DNA of 64,000 nt from Coniochaeta sp. PMI_546 (taxonomy: Eukaryota > Ascomycota > Sordariomycetes > Coniochaetales > Coniochaetaceae), in assembly GCA_021432605.1 (NCBI GenBank), contig MU271147.1, forward strand, positions 1,612,001 to 1,676,000. The letters are read 5' to 3'. The translations under genes were made by a program, and so were the position numbers. Of this stretch, positions 34,006 through 47,299 are shown piece by piece. Positions within the stretch are counted from its first letter, which is position 1; each line of letters starts with the position of its first letter. Under the pieces are notes generated by a model. The model saw only the letters and a list, made by a program, of their open reading frames with translations. It was not told the origin of the DNA and made no database searches.

Positions 34006-37000
34006 ATGGCTTCCCGACCTCGTCGTTACCGATCTTCAACCTCCGCCTCAACCCAAGTCGCGACAACCAAGGCCACCGAAGTCCTGCAAGGCCTCCTCAG
34101 GGATCTCTCCGCGACCCTTGCAGCTCGCCCTCCCGATGGGTTCCCGGATATAGACACATTACTAGACGGATCTCGACGGCTACACCAGCACATCGCTGCC
34201 TCGCACCCACCCTCACCTCCGCAAGACGATTTTCGCCGCCTGCATGGCTTCCAACTGGTGCTCGACGTGCTCAGGTCTTTCTCCGGATTCTATAACCCGC
34301 GAAAGAGGAGTACTTCGGAGAAGAAGAAGCTATTTGAGCTATTGCACATCATTCTAGCGGTCATCTCTGCAGCGTTTCGGGAACATCCTGGCAACAGACG
34401 ATTTTTCAAGAACCGGATAGACGGGAGTGGATGGGAATCGTTAGAGCAGATCATCGCCAGCATTGGTCTGGGCGGCAGTGACTCCGATCTTTGGACCAAT
34501 TGCCAATTATTCGGCAAGCTACTGTCATTCTCGCTCGACGATCAGCGCCTTGACGACGTCTGTCAATCCCTGGCACCCGCCACAGAGGGAGACAAGGAAG
34601 GAGAAGAGGATAGCCAGAGACAGCAGACGAGCGGCAGTTACTCGCAAAGCATAGCCAAGGCTGACAGCCAAGTGCTCGTGTTACAACATGTCGAGGATAG
34701 GATACGCAGCATTGTCAGCTCGAAAACAGTGGTCCGTAATGCTGAGATATTCCGAACTGTCGTCGGGTTCTGGGAGTCCATCCCCCGAAGTCGACAAGGG
34801 GATGCGAACCCTGCCTCACTGGTGGTTCTTGTTACTCTCTCGTCCCTCGCTTCCACCTCGTTCTACAACCTGGCCGCCCTTCACGGAACCGGGATATTGT
34901 CGAGATTTCTACGATTGACTTTTTCTCCCGAGTCGCCATTGAACAAGGTTGAAAGCGAACAACTGCTGCCACTATGCAGTGCATTGATGTGTTTGGGCAT
35001 AAACGAACTGTCCGACGCGCAGTTTCTTTTGGCTCTGCAGGATCCAGCGCCATCGGAATTTTGCTTGCGTATGACAAAGATATATGACGGTCCATCATGC
35101 ATCCAGTTCGACCTCTCCCTCCACGGCCACTCTTCGATAGAGCTCCCTAGTCTCGGGAGGTCATTCCCGCCCACGTCCTCTGCCGGCTACTCTTTTACAG
35201 CCTGGGTCCGGGTGGACAGATTCGACCCAAACTCCCACACGACACTTTTCGGCATCTTCGACTCGACGCAAACTTGCTTCCTTCTTGCCTATCTGGAGAG
35301 GGATACGCATAATTTTATCCTCCAAACTTCTGTAACCTCTCAGCGGCCTAGCGTCAGATTCAAGACTGTTACATTCAAGGAAAATCGATGGTACCACATT
35401 GCTGTTGTCCACCGCAGACCCAAGACTATGACAGCGAGCAAGGCGTCCCTCTATGTTAATGGAGAATTTGCCGAACAAATCAAGTCACAGTACCCTTCTC
35501 CTCCACCGCTCTCTAACGGAAGTACGGAGAGTTTCGCTTCGTTCACTTCGAGTAACAACAAGACGAACCCTGTTCAGGCATTTCTTGGCACCCCACGGGA
35601 TCTATCCAACCAGGTTGGCCCCGGGCTCGTCTTCTCGAAATGGTCACTTGCCTCCGCCCACTTATTCGAGGATGTATTAAGTGACGATCTTCTTGCTGTT
35701 CACTTCCGTTTAGGACCAAGATACCAGGGCAACTTCCAGGACTGTCTTGGTGGCTTCCAGACCTATGAGGCGTCCGCTGCACTAGGTCTAAGAAATGAAG
35801 TCTTCCACCCCGGGAAGGACGAGAACTCTGATATCCTCAAAGCCATTCGAGACAAGGCGAGCACCATCATCCCTGAGAGCAAAATACTGACGAGCACGCT
35901 GCCAAAGGCTACGTTCCGCTACGACGGCGAATTTGTGGATTCCCTCCTCTTTCGTTCCTTGTCTAGAACATCGGCAAGCAACCTGCTCCAGCTGACAACC
36001 AAAGCTGGCTCAACCATCTCGATCAACGCAGCCGTACCTTGTATCAACGACGCCCTCGTTAGGCCTAACGGTGTTGGTGTCATGGCTGGCGATCCGGTAC
36101 TCGCATTGCCGTACAATTTCGACGACAACTTATGGAGGCTTGGTGGCTTCACCCCTGTCGCTCTCAAACTGGTCGAAAGGTCATCCACTGCAGATGAGCT
36201 CCTCAGATCTGTAGAGTTGATGCTACGGTGCATTAGCAGCAGCTGGAGAAACAGCGAGGCCATGGAACGAGACAATGGCTATGCAATATTGAGCATGATA
36301 TTGCGTGCTAAAGTAGGATATGGTGGCGTATCGGCTTCAGATAACACTGCCTGGCGACTTACGCTCACCGTCGACGCCCGAGATAAGTTGAGCTTCCAGC
36401 TTCTGAGCCTGGTACTTGACTTTGTTGGATACAAGCATGCCGATCCTATCGAATCGTTCATCGTGAACCCGCTTGCTTACCGTGTTCTCCTTATCGACAA
36501 TGACACATGGAGGAAGGCGGCACCTATGACCCAAGAACTATATTACCGGCAGTTTATCACTTTTGCTGTGAAGAGCAAATATCATCAATTCAATAGCCGA
36601 AGACTTCTCAGGATGCGTACGTATAGTTTTTCCATCATGTACCTGACATAGTATTGACGATCTGTTTGATATAGGGATCATCAAGAGACTGTTGGACGCC
36701 CTCAAAGGGGAGGCCATCCTTGACGAGATCATGCCGCGGTTTATCGAGTCGTTCGAATGCCTCGTAAAGTCGAACTACAACGCAGAGGTCCATCGATCGA
36801 TAGCACTCTTCATAACCTACACCTTCCACACCCCCGCCGGCTCCTCGTCGCGGACCCCTAAGCCAATGACACCGCATAGCCGGTCAAGCACGCCGGGCAT
36901 GTTGCGGCGGCCAACCATCGAGATGGCTAGCTCGAGTCCATCCAATGCGTCGAAGTATCTTACAAAAAAGCAGCTTGGCATAAAGATCCTCGAAATGTAC

Positions 37001-40000
37001 ACTCGTCTCCTTTGCACGCAGGCCAACTTGGTGGACATTCGCAAGTTTGCCAAAACCGTGACGAACAAGGTAAGTCTTATAGAGGCACCAGAGAAGAAGA
37101 AGGCTGTTGCGCTAACGACTGGACAGTGGCTTCTCTATCTCCTTGGGGAAGACGATCCGGAAATCGTGGTTTACGGTTGCAAGATACTGGCAAGACTCCT
37201 TGTCACGCAGCCACCAGGTTACACGTCGAAGTTCTCCAGCAAAACCGGCGGATTCTGGATCATGGCACACAGACTAAAACAGTGGTGGGATATCCCAACA
37301 CTATGGGCCATTTTGTTCAGTGTGATGTTCGGATATGACGTTGCCGAGATCAACTTCGACAAGTCCTTCGACTTCTATAGCCTCCTGGAGATATTTGGCG
37401 AGCGCAAGGTTGTTTATCCCGACGTCTTGCCCGTTATGACTGCTATGCTGCAACATGGACTCAGGGACATCCTCAAGTATCAAGACGATCCGGACTCGCC
37501 TGCTAATGATCAAGGGACATTGAAAACCCCACAGTCTGCGACGGAAGTGGCCTGGCGTGGAAGGCCTAGAGCGCGATCCATGGAGTTGGCTAAGGAGCTT
37601 GAGTCACGCCGTGAGTTGATCCCTTCCCTTTCATTCTTCTAATCTAATTCGTCGAACAGAAATACCCCTTCCCGACCGCGAAAGGGTCGCGAGCCATGGT
37701 ACTGTGCTTCAGACAGTCGTCCGGTTCCTTGCAGATATGCATACCAGGTCGGCCAACTTCAGGGACTTTGCTTTGACTTCCGATTATGTCCGACTCATAC
37801 TATGGGCACTATATCCCGTGATCGTTAGCGCTGATCCTGTCACCGCCGAGACCGAGCTCAACTCCAAGGACTCTGCGCTTACATTCGAGGGAGGGGATGT
37901 CATCATGCGCCCTGTGCCCGGGTCTGCGTCGGGTGCAACTCCTATCGTTAGGACGTCAAATGTCTCTGCTTCTGAGCCACCGCTTCCGTCGCCCGCCTTG
38001 AGAAGGGGAACACCATTGCGGAGGCCGTCTTCCTTCATACTTGTCACATCACAGCCCGTGCAGGTGCCGACGCCTACTCGCTTAGCTCATGTCATGTCAC
38101 CGAAGAAGAGGGTAGCGTCGCAACAAGTCAGCAATGTCGTTCTAGAAGGACTTCTCGAACTCGTACTGGGTGTGTTTTCCGACCAGGTTCTGGCCCGGAA
38201 GGAGTTCCCTGGGTTTGGATTGTTCTTGAAAGTACCACCAGGCTTTCAAGAACACCAGGCATATTTCGAATCGTATATTCTGCGGAATACCATTACCAAC
38301 ATTGGTAGCATCATCCAACTGGACAAAAGGCTTCTCACAGAACCGAAAGTTCTGCAAAATATGGCACGCTTTAACCTTCACATGGTGGAGGCCATTTTTG
38401 AGGGCTGGTTTCTTAACGGAGCTGACGCGATGCTGGATTTCACTGGCATCCTCCTCGAGTTCCTGCAGAGGCCCGAAGTAGCGACCATGAAGGCTGTACG
38501 ACTTTGCAGCTCGGCTGTCTCTACCATCAGACACTCTTTCTTAAAGCTAGTTCTCCTGCGTCTCTCTGACATGGATGACCCACAAATGACCGATGCGGAA
38601 GCTTCTTCTACAATGGAGAAACTCCTCTATTGGCAGACGGTTATCCTTGGATCCCTCAGCACAGATGATGACTACATGCGGCTCCTGTGGTATCAACTCT
38701 ACAATAAGCTGATCGACTCGCGCGAGCCAATTAGGCTCATTGCTGCGACGATCTGGCGGATCATGTTGGTCCAGAAACCAGAAGAGTCAGCGCTGCTATT
38801 CAAGCAGTTCATGGCACCTGAGCAGGCGCAACTAACTAAAGGGTTCAGGAAGCTAACGCAGTTGGACGATGCGACTTTCTTTGACTGGATCGATCAGCAT
38901 CGTCCGTCCCTCGACATGTCATTCTTCGGCGGATTATCGAAGAACTGGGAAGACTTTGTCTCTGCAGAGAATTTCCGCACAACGGAAACTGCAAGGTCCA
39001 GACTGAAGAATCGGAAAGAGAAGTTGAAGCAGTGGCATGCCGAAGCTCAGGACAAAGAAAACATGCTTCTGAGGCACGAAATGGCCAATAGTGCGTGGAT
39101 GAAGAGCATCTACTTCACGGAGCACTTTAAACACCAGAGGTTGATCCAGGACCAGCAAGACGATAACGTGTTCCTGATCTCGGCATTTGCAAAAATGGAG
39201 AGAGACCTGCGGCGTCCGGGTGCGGTCTTTAGCACGCCGCAAAGCATCAAGTGGAAATTGGATCGGACAGAAGGACGGAACCGCATGCGACTTCGTCTGT
39301 TACCGGAGTATGAATCGCAGCAACCCGACTATCAGCCGAAACGAAGAGCTACTGAGAGCGGTAGTTCTACGCCAGGCTTGAAGCTCAATACAGCTGTCTC
39401 GAGCCTCTCCTCGGGACAAGGAATCGGAATGACACCCGCCACTTCATTAACACCGCCACCCGAGATGGGCGCTGATGGTACGAAGGACGGCGACATGTCG
39501 GCTGATCCTGATACTGCGGGTGAGACGTCGGAACAGCAGAGCGTTGCTCCTGAAGATGACTTTGAATTAGTCGAAGATCCCAACGATCCAGATGCGGATG
39601 ACGCTTTTGAAGATAAGAACCGGAAGGTGATGAGGAAGCTTGAACAGGGAGATGCAATCCAGCAGGTGTACAATATCTCTCGCATCATTGGCCTGGAGGC
39701 TTGCGAAGGCATTCTCATTGTTGGTAAGGGGGCGCTGTATATCATGGACAATGTCTTCCGGAGTGCCGAAGGAGAGATTATCAACGTGTGGCAAGCTCCA
39801 CCCGAGGAGCGGGATCCCTTTTCGATCATCATCCAAAATTCGGCCGACAAGACCGTGCAAGGACCGAGTGATCGGCGACAGAATGCCAATCGCAGTGAGC
39901 AGGAGTCACGTCACTGGCGATGGCACGATGTCTTGAGTCTGTCCAAACGGCGTTTCCTGTTCCGAGACGTGGCCATCGAGATCTTCTTCACTGACGGTCG

Positions 40001-42076
40001 TAGCTATCTTCTTACCGCAATGAACACGTCAATCAGAGACGAGATCCACGCCAAACTAACGAGCAAAACACCGCATACGAACGGCCCCAATTCGTTGCCG
40101 AACCCAGAGGACGGATGGCGGTTGGATGCTCTCAAGTCGCACGAGGACAGTCCGCAGACCTTTGGGTCCAAGTTTGGGAGCATTTTCAACGCCTCGCCAT
40201 GGAATCCTATGATGCGTCGGTGGCAGAAGGGAGAGATGTCAAACTTTCACTATCTCATGCTTGTGAACACGCTTGCTGGCCGGACGTTCAACGATCTCAC
40301 GCAATATCCCGTTTTTCCATGGGTGATAGCTGATTATACTAGCGAAGAGCTCAACCTGAATGACCCTGCCACCTTTAGGGATCTGTCCAAGCCAATGGGG
40401 GCGCAGTCGGCCAGTCGCACGGCAGATTTCAGCATGCGGTACAACAGCCTGGCTGAGATTGGCGAAACACCTTTCCATTACGGGACTCACTACTCGTCTG
40501 CCATGATTGTCTCGTCCTACTTGATCCGCTTACCGCCCTTTGTGCAGTCATTTATTCTTCTCCAAGGCGGAACGTTTGACCATCCCGACAGACTATTCTT
40601 TTCCATTGAAGGAGCGTGGGCGTCTTGCTCCAAAGAGAACGGATCGGACGTGCGAGAACTTATACCGGAGTTCTTCTACCTTCCCGAGTTTCTCACCAAC
40701 CGAAACGGATACAACTTTGGCGTCCGCCAAGGCAACGGTGGGAAGGTTGACAACGTCATATTGCCGCCGTGGGCAAAGGGAGATCCCAAGATCTTCATCG
40801 CTAAACAGCGCGAAGCGCTAGAAAGCCCGTACGTCAGCCAGCACCTCCACAAATGGATTGACTTGGTCTTCGGTTTCAAACAGCGTGGAGATGCTGCGGT
40901 CGAGGCCCTCAACGTCTTCCACCACCTCTCTTACAGGGGTGCGAAGGACCTGGACAACATTACCGACCCGCAGGAGAGGAGGATCATAACCGGCATCATC
41001 CACAACTTCGGTCAAACGCCAAATCAAGTATTCACCCGACCTCACCCGGCAAGGGAACACGAGCGCTGCCCCATCAAGCGACTAGACACATCAATCTATG
41101 CCCTCACAAAACTCCCTCACGCGCTGCTCGAAAGCCACGAGCGCGTTTCTTCCCTCATCTACGCCCCCAGGCTCGACCGTCTCCTCTGCGCCTCGCCCTT
41201 CCGGCTCAACCTCCCACCGCAATACGACAAGTTCCTCGAATGGGGATACGCAGACAACAGTGTCCGCTTCTTCTTCAGCGACAACCGGCGCCCAGCCGGC
41301 CTCTTTGAGAACCTGCACATAGGCCAGATATCTGCCCTCACCTTCGCTGACTCCAAAACCCTTATCACAGCAGGTGAAGACTGCGTCGTGTCAATCTACT
41401 CTATCCACTCTTCTCCGGGCAAGCCCGTCGAGTTGGTCCCCCGCTCCTCGCTCTTCGGCCACAAGACACCCGTGACCACCATCGCCGTATCCAAATCCCT
41501 CAGCACCTTCGTTACCGTCTCCCACGATGGCGTCGCATTCCTCTGGGATTTGAACAGGCTCGAGTTTGTGCGCAAGCTCCCCCTCGCTCGACCGGTCGAG
41601 TGCGCGCGCATCCACGACGTGACGGGCGAGATCATGCTATGCAGCGGGCCGAACGTGCTCCTCTACACCCTGAACGGGGAGATCATCCTGGATCAAAACG
41701 TCTGCGGGGCTGAAGGCCACGACGACTTTGTGCACTCTTGCGCCTTTTACGAGGGCGCGGGGAATGAGTGGGTCGAGAACTTCCTGGTGTTCACGGGACA
41801 TAAGAGAGGACGGGTGAATGTGTGGCGCAAGACGGTGGGCAAGAACGGGAAGTGGATATTGGAGTTTTTGAGGAGACTGGACCATGTCGATCCCAAGAGT
41901 GAGAACGGGGCTAATGTCGAGGCGGCCATCACGTGTATTACGCCTATGCCGCAGATGGTATATACTGGGGATGAGGACGGTCGGGTTGTAAGTCTTCGAC
42001 TCTGAGCCTGGAGTGTGAAGGGTGGTTGCTAACTGAGTTGTAGTATGAGTGGAACCTGGTGCAGAGAGAACGGTAG
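34006..42076 (+). CDS. bph1: BEACH-WD40 protein (Bph1/beige/neurobeachin family)
   Basis: A giant cytosolic scaffold of vesicle and vacuolar membrane traffic, related to LYST/neurobeachin and yeast Bph1. Five exons (34006-36616, 36675-37069, 37127-37610, 37660-41987, 42044-42076) give 2,616 residues, and all joins preserve the frame. The order is an alpha-helical N-terminus, a concanavalin-like domain (about residues 365-500), a long armadillo-like middle, a PH-BEACH domain (about 1,805-1,990), a BEACH domain (about 2,015-2,300) and WD40 repeats to the end. The BEACH core contains MLVNTLAGRTFNDLTQYPVFPW, and the WD40 part contains LFGHKTPVTTIAVS. The 57-nt second intron (37070-37126) is a multiple of three and contains no stop, so its retention would insert 19 residues. 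The last coding exon is only 33 nt (YEWNLVQRER). Domain borders are estimates by eye. Confidence 0.96.
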
Positions 42077-42538
42077 AGACGGCGTCTCTCTGCAGAAGTG
42101 GGATGGCCAGGCAAGCCTGCCGGCTCTGTGCTGTCTGTGAGACTGATACTGGGTTCTGTTAAGGGCTGAGCATGGGCATTATTAGTGACTAAGACGCCTG
42201 GGTTGGTATAGCGTCCGTTTAAAAGAAGGGTGGGATGCGTAAAAGGGGCGTCAAAGGGTGGCCTTGAGCGGTCCGAGGGGATTTAGATGAATTGTCAAGC
42301 GACCACTTGAGCGACAACTCTGCTGTTTCCGTTGGGTTAGTTAGGTGCGATTGTATCACCGTCACTTTATCCCGCGTTCCACCGCGCACTTGAGTCTCTG
42401 AGTGACCTGTGTTCTTGTTGCTGTAGGTTGATTGACTCTAATTTGACCCCCAACGCCGTCTTGCTCAAATATGTACAGTTGTACGGGTACAGCTAACTTT
42501 CCTCGATCGCATGACCGTCTCTGGCTAAGCCTCCTTCC
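42077..42538. other. Convergent spacer between the BEACH and complex I genes
   Basis: Contains the 3' ends of both genes. Nothing else is recognised. Confidence 0.6.
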
Positions 42539-42852
42539 CTACTCCGTGTCATCATCGTAGCCGGATAGTCTCTTCCTTGGTCCACTGGGAACTATTATCG
42601 CAATAAGCGGTCAGCCGGTATCCATACATGCGCGAGGCCATCATCTTGGGTGTGGTGCATACTAGGATATGTGAGTGGGATAGGCGGTGCGTCGAAATCG
42701 CCGAATGCTCTCCGAATTGGCGGCACAACAACCATCGAGACGGGACCGAGGGTGCCAATGACGACGGACCAGAAATACGCTGGCTTCTCTCGCGACGCCC
42801 AGCGCAGGTAGCGCAAGGGGCCGGCCCAGAATCGGGGGGTTATGGCGGCCAT
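42539..42852 (-). CDS. nuo-9.5: NADH:ubiquinone oxidoreductase 9.5 kDa subunit (complex I)
   Basis: A small accessory subunit of mitochondrial complex I, the fungal counterpart of NDUFA3. Minus-strand exons 42663-42852 and 42539-42591, joined over a 71-nt intron, give 80 residues. The N-terminal PRFWAGPLRYLRWASREKPAYFWS stretch, one hydrophobic membrane span (VVIGTLGPVSMVVV) and the PPIR motif match the family. The second exon supplies the typical ending (IPSGPRKRLSGYDD), which confirms the splice. Without splicing, the frame would end in an unrelated tail. No cleavable presequence is evident, as usual for this subunit. It is divergent from the OST48 gene, with about 450 bp between the starts. 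Confidence 0.94.
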
Positions 42853-43302
42853 TGTGAGGTTGTGGGGAGGCTGTTGAGAGTGGCAGTTAGCATCGATGAA
42901 AGGCTTACAGGCACAGACATCACATGGAAGGGTCTGACGTACTCAGTTATTCTGGTTGACCTGGCTGGAGTAAACAATTGCAACTCTTGCTTTGATGCTC
43001 GTGATGATTCGACGTCGAGCTTCGATGGAGCTTCCCAGCCTGACCCGAAGTTGTTCCGGCTTCCCCACGCGGCACAAGTCCGGACAAACCGACCCCTTGC
43101 AAGACTAGCGGCTTGGCAAATGGACTACGTATCCTCTGGGAGCTGGTGCTGCAGGGGAAGGCTGAGAAAGTCCAGAGCTCAGTTGCACTTGCATCGTGGC
43201 ATGAATGTGATTCCATTCACACACTCCACTCTCCAACGTCGCCAATCTTTCCTCCAGTCATTGTTTCCCCAATCCAGGGAGATTCAAAGTGATTGACTGA
43301 AG
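42853..43302. other. Bidirectional promoter region, nuo-9.5 and wbp1
   Basis: 450 bp separate the two divergent start codons. No gene is recognised. It likely carries both promoters. Confidence 0.6.
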
Positions 43303-44882
43303 ATGAAGTCGTTCCTTTCGTTTTGTTTTCTGCTGCTGGCCACGCTGGTCTCGGCCATCAGCTCGACTGGCGACCGGCTGCTAGCTGTTCTCGACGATGT
43401 CGCCGAGAAGGCGAGCTACTCTAAGTTTCTGGGAGATTTAGAAAGTGCGGATGCCTTCCCTGCTACGATTGCGCGCTCAACTGACACAACTGCTCTCCTG
43501 TAGGCAGAGGCTTCAAGATCACATACGAGACACCAAAGAGCGAGTCACTATCCCTCTTCCGTCTCGGCGAGAGGAAGTACGACCATGTCATCTTCTTCCC
43601 TACAAAAGCAAAGGGTATGGTCTTTCCATATTGGATGCAATAGAAGGCTTCACTAACACCTCCAGGCCTCGGTCCGAACCTAACGCCAAACCTCCTCCTC
43701 CAATTCCTCAACCAAAAGGGCAACATCCTCCTCACCCTTTCCTCTGAAATCCCCGCTGCAACCTCGCTTGTCTCCCTCCTGTCCGAACTCGACATCACCC
43801 TCCCCTCCGATCGCACAGGACTGGTGGTAGACCACTTTAACCACGACGTCGTCTCTGCAGCCGACGCCCATGACGTGCTCCTCCTCCCCGTCCCGCAGCC
43901 CGTCCGCTCAGACGTGTCCGACCTCTTCGCCTCTGGCGCACCGGCCGATACTTCCATCGCTTTTCCCCGGGGCGTCGGCGTTCTGCTGGGCTCAGGACCG
44001 CTGCTGACGCCTATCCTCCGGGCCCCGGCAACAGCATACCTATACAACCCCAAGGAGCAGGCCGAGGCTCTCGCCGCGGACGAGCTGTTCGGCGCCGGCG
44101 CGCAGCTGGCCCTCGTTGCTGGGGTGCAGGCGCGCAACTCGGCTCGGTTGGCAGTTGTTGGCTCGGCTGAGATGTTGAGCGACAAGTGGTTCGACGCCAA
44201 GGTCAAGAACGTCGGCGAGAAGAAGGAGGTGTCAACATACAACCTAGAGTTTGCCAAGAGGATTTCCGGCTGGACCTTCCAGGAGACCGGCGTCTTGAAG
44301 GTCAACTGGGTTGAGCATCGCTTGAACGAAGCTGGTGCTGGAGCCAACGTGTCGAACCCAGCGATGTATAGGATCAAGAACGATGTGGTAGGTTTCCCCG
44401 CTCCACCATGTGGAGGAGCATGGACAAGACCCAAGCTGACAATTACGTAGACCTACACCATCTCCCTATCTCAATGGGACTGGGACAAGTGGACCGGCTT
44501 CACAGTCCCCGCCAACGACGACCTCCAGCTCGAGTTCTCCATGCTCTCTCCCTTCCACCGGCTGCACCTCGCGGTCGACCAGGCGCATTCGTCTCCCGAA
44601 GCGACCGCCTACACGGCCTCGTTCAAGCTGCCCGACCAGCACGGCATCTTCAACTTCAAAGTCAACTACAAGCGGCCCTTCCTGACCAACATCGAGGAGA
44701 AGAACACCGTTTCTGTCAGGCACATGGCTCACGATGAGTGGCCGCGCAGCTACGTCATTAGCGGCGCTTGGCCGTGGATTGCGGGCATTGGCGCTACAAT
44801 CACGGCGTGGTTGGCATTTGTGGCCGTTTGGATGTTCAGCAAGCCGGCGGATGCGAGGGTCGTGCTTAAGAAAACGCAGTGA
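43303..44882 (+). CDS. wbp1: Oligosaccharyltransferase 48 kDa subunit (OST48/WBP1)
   Basis: An essential non-catalytic subunit of the ER complex that transfers dolichol-linked glycan to Asn residues. Exons 43303-43444, 43504-43614, 43666-44387 and 44451-44882 give 468 residues. A clear signal peptide (KSFLSFCFLLLATLVSAIS) starts the protein. The luminal domain includes GLGPNLTPNLLLQFL and the TYTISLSQW region. A single C-terminal membrane span (about WPWIAGIGATITAWLAFVAV) precedes a short cytosolic tail ending KKTQ, a dilysine KKxx ER-retrieval signal as known for WBP1. All three intron joins restore family-like sequence. Length is normal for fungi. Confidence 0.97.
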
Positions 44883-45657
44883 TTCTTGTGGTAGATGATG
44901 GATACGTCACGCAAATAGCCCTGACGAGGCTAAAAGTAGGTTCGTGCTAGTCGATTCCTTCAGAAGAGAAGATATCTTGGGCTAGAATACAGCGAGCAGT
45001 TTACGGAGAGACGGTGCAGCTTGTATTATATGCTACTCGGTCCACAATGCGCAGCTTAGAATGTGGAGGAAGGGATAGTCCCGGTCTGCCAAAAGCAAAA
45101 ATAAAATGCGATCACTTTATTTGGCCAGCATAAGCTATCTGACCCTAAATCTGGGCAAGTTTATGGCCTTCAAGGTGACGGCTTGGTAACTTCCATTTCC
45201 TAAGTTCCTTGTCTGGAGAATGCCACTGAGCGTCCAAGACGAATACAAAACAACAGGTTGCTAAGGACATTGTCGGCTATGTATATGATGGAGTGCGACT
45301 GGAGACGACGGGAAAAGCAAAACGAGGAAATGGAGTGTGATGATGCCCTCAGATTAGCTCTCCTAAGTTCTCACCGACAACGCGAGACAGAAATCTCCCC
45401 AAGGAGAAAACTGCTCTGCTGCCTGCAAATTTGGCTTTTCGGACTCGTGATCATCATAGGGCATTGTAAGTTATCGCAAAATGAAGCAGCAAAGAGACAG
45501 AGAAGAATATTCCGCAAACTCCATCGCTCCATTCCTCTCCTACCACCAAGCCGAGAGGTCCAACCAGAAGTGTCAGCTCCGATTGAAAACTAACTGTCAT
45601 CGGCCGGGCGAAACACAGCGACGTCGAGAACCGACGCGCCGTGACGCATTCGAGGCC
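44883..45657. other. Spacer downstream of wbp1
   Basis: Contains the wbp1 3' UTR with an AATAAA at 45100-45105. A 111-codon plus-strand frame at 45258-45593 has no recognisable features. Confidence 0.5.
45100..45105 (+). terminator. Candidate poly(A) signal for wbp1
   Basis: An AATAAA lies 218 nt after the wbp1 stop, in an A-rich stretch. It is plausible by position only. Confidence 0.35.
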
Positions 45658-46065
45658 TCAGTGCTGTGGTTTGTCGTCACTACGGACACAGTCCGGTCGT
45701 ACGCAGCTCGTAATAGGAAGATGAAGGGGAGATGGAGGATGTGTTTTGGGAATATCTTTCCTGATCCTGCTGTGAAGTGATTGTGACATTTCCACAAACA
45801 CGGAAGTGAATGTGGCCTGCTCAGATCTCTGTTCTTTTATCTCTGAAGAGATTGCTTTCAATGCGTCCACCGGGGTCGCAGCCATAAACGATGGGCGGGC
45901 TCGGCTTCGGTTCAAGCTTGAGGACATGCGTCCGTGATAGTTGTCATCATTGCAGGAGTCGATTGAGTCTTGTGGGACGGGATAGAGGGGGACAAACCAT
46001 CGGGTAAAACAGTCCTCCAAAGAGGTCGAGGTCGAGATATTGGACACCAAATGAAAGCCAGGCAT
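45658..46065 (-). CDS. Weak hypothetical gene (135 aa), minus strand
   Basis: An ATG-started frame of 135 codons with no recognised family (begins MPGFHLVSNIST). Support is indirect. On the minus strand the 500-600 nt upstream are C/T-rich with little coding character, like a long fungal 5' leader. The frame also contains a plausible amphipathic helix (VDALKAISSEIKEQRSEQ). It could equally be part of a non-coding transcript or the first exon of a gene I cannot assemble. Confidence 0.25.
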   Translation of the reverse strand: MPGFHLVSNISTSTSLEDCFTRWFVPLYPVPQDSIDSCNDDNYHGRMSSSLNRSRARPSFMAATPVDALKAISSEIKEQRSEQATFTSVFVEMSQSLHSRIRKDIPKTHPPSPLHLPITSCVRPDCVRSDDKPQH

Positions 46066-47299
46066 GATCAGCACTCAAAAATCCACGAAAATCAACCAGA
46101 GCTCAGCTGGCCTTAGACAGGGACAGGGCCGCAGATCAAGAAGAGGTACTGCTTCATAGGCCATATGTCTCGATCAACAGAGGTGCCTCTACCGTCGTAG
46201 GTGGAAACCTACCCGGAGCCATCCAGTCCCTCAGGACCTAGGGAAATGAGCAAGTGGAGTGTACAAACAAGCAAGCGAGCAAGGTCGCCTGGCTAATTCG
46301 AAGTCAATAAGAATGTTCGCTTTGCAAGCTGAAGAATCTGGCGATTCGAATGAGATTCGCAGAGCAATACTTGAGAAAAGATCATGGCTGATCGAAGACC
46401 CTTGTCAATGAATAGACTTTCGCGAAGAGCGTATCTGGTGAGGTGGGTGAATGGTTCTGGAAAACGCTGCCACGAAAACAGCGAGAAAGTTGATGAAAAC
46501 TGAAGTTGGGCGAGAAGGTTGTGGATGGAGGTTGGCCTAAATTTGTTTGGCGAGAATTCGGAGTGAATGATAGCTGACGAAGAATTGTTGGTGAGATGAT
46601 CTGATGAAGAGAGAATACGGAGGATGGCCGAGCTTGACGAAGGCGAATTCTGTTCTGAAGGTGAATTTCAAAAGGAGTTTTGTCTTAAGGAAAGAGAGAA
46701 AGGATGCGACATAAATTAAATAAGAAGGGAATGAAGTGAGAGACAGCCCGCTTGGACTGGCTTAAGTGTTTTCGAAAAGCAACTGGCCGATACCTGACAA
46801 GCAGAGATCCCGTCTCTTGGTTCCGCAAGGCAAGTTCGCATATGATAAGACAAAAGAGCAGATGCGCCGCTGGCGACAAGCCACTCAAAAGAGACTCCCG
46901 ATTTCTCACGGTGTGTAGGCCTGTTAGAACCTATATGTTATAGCCCTGATGGGAGATCCAAGGTCACCTTGGCATGAGCGCACAAGAACAACTCGTGTCA
47001 GGTGAAAGCTATCCCAAATGAAACTGAGGTGTGACGGAGGTGACGAGAATGCAGAGAGTTCCAGGTTCTCCCAGGAGACGCGACAAAACGCGACGAGGCT
47101 AGATTTGTGCCCCACCTTTAAGTCTGCAACGACATACGGTAAGGCCGCGTCGACCAATCGCGGCGATTCTCACAAGGCTGAGTCGAAAGCATCTTCCTTC
47201 GTCGGTTTATCCCAACAAGTTCATTATTTTGGCTCCGGGACCTAAAGAGGGCAACTCCCCCATTCCTGATATCTAGTTCAAGGGCATACAAAGTTCAAG
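46066..47299. other. Spacer upstream of isy1
   Basis: No gene is recognised. The segment of about 46066-46700 is purine-rich on the plus strand (C/T-rich on the minus strand), consistent with leader or promoter of a minus-strand transcript. The isy1 promoter lies at the right end. Confidence 0.5.
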
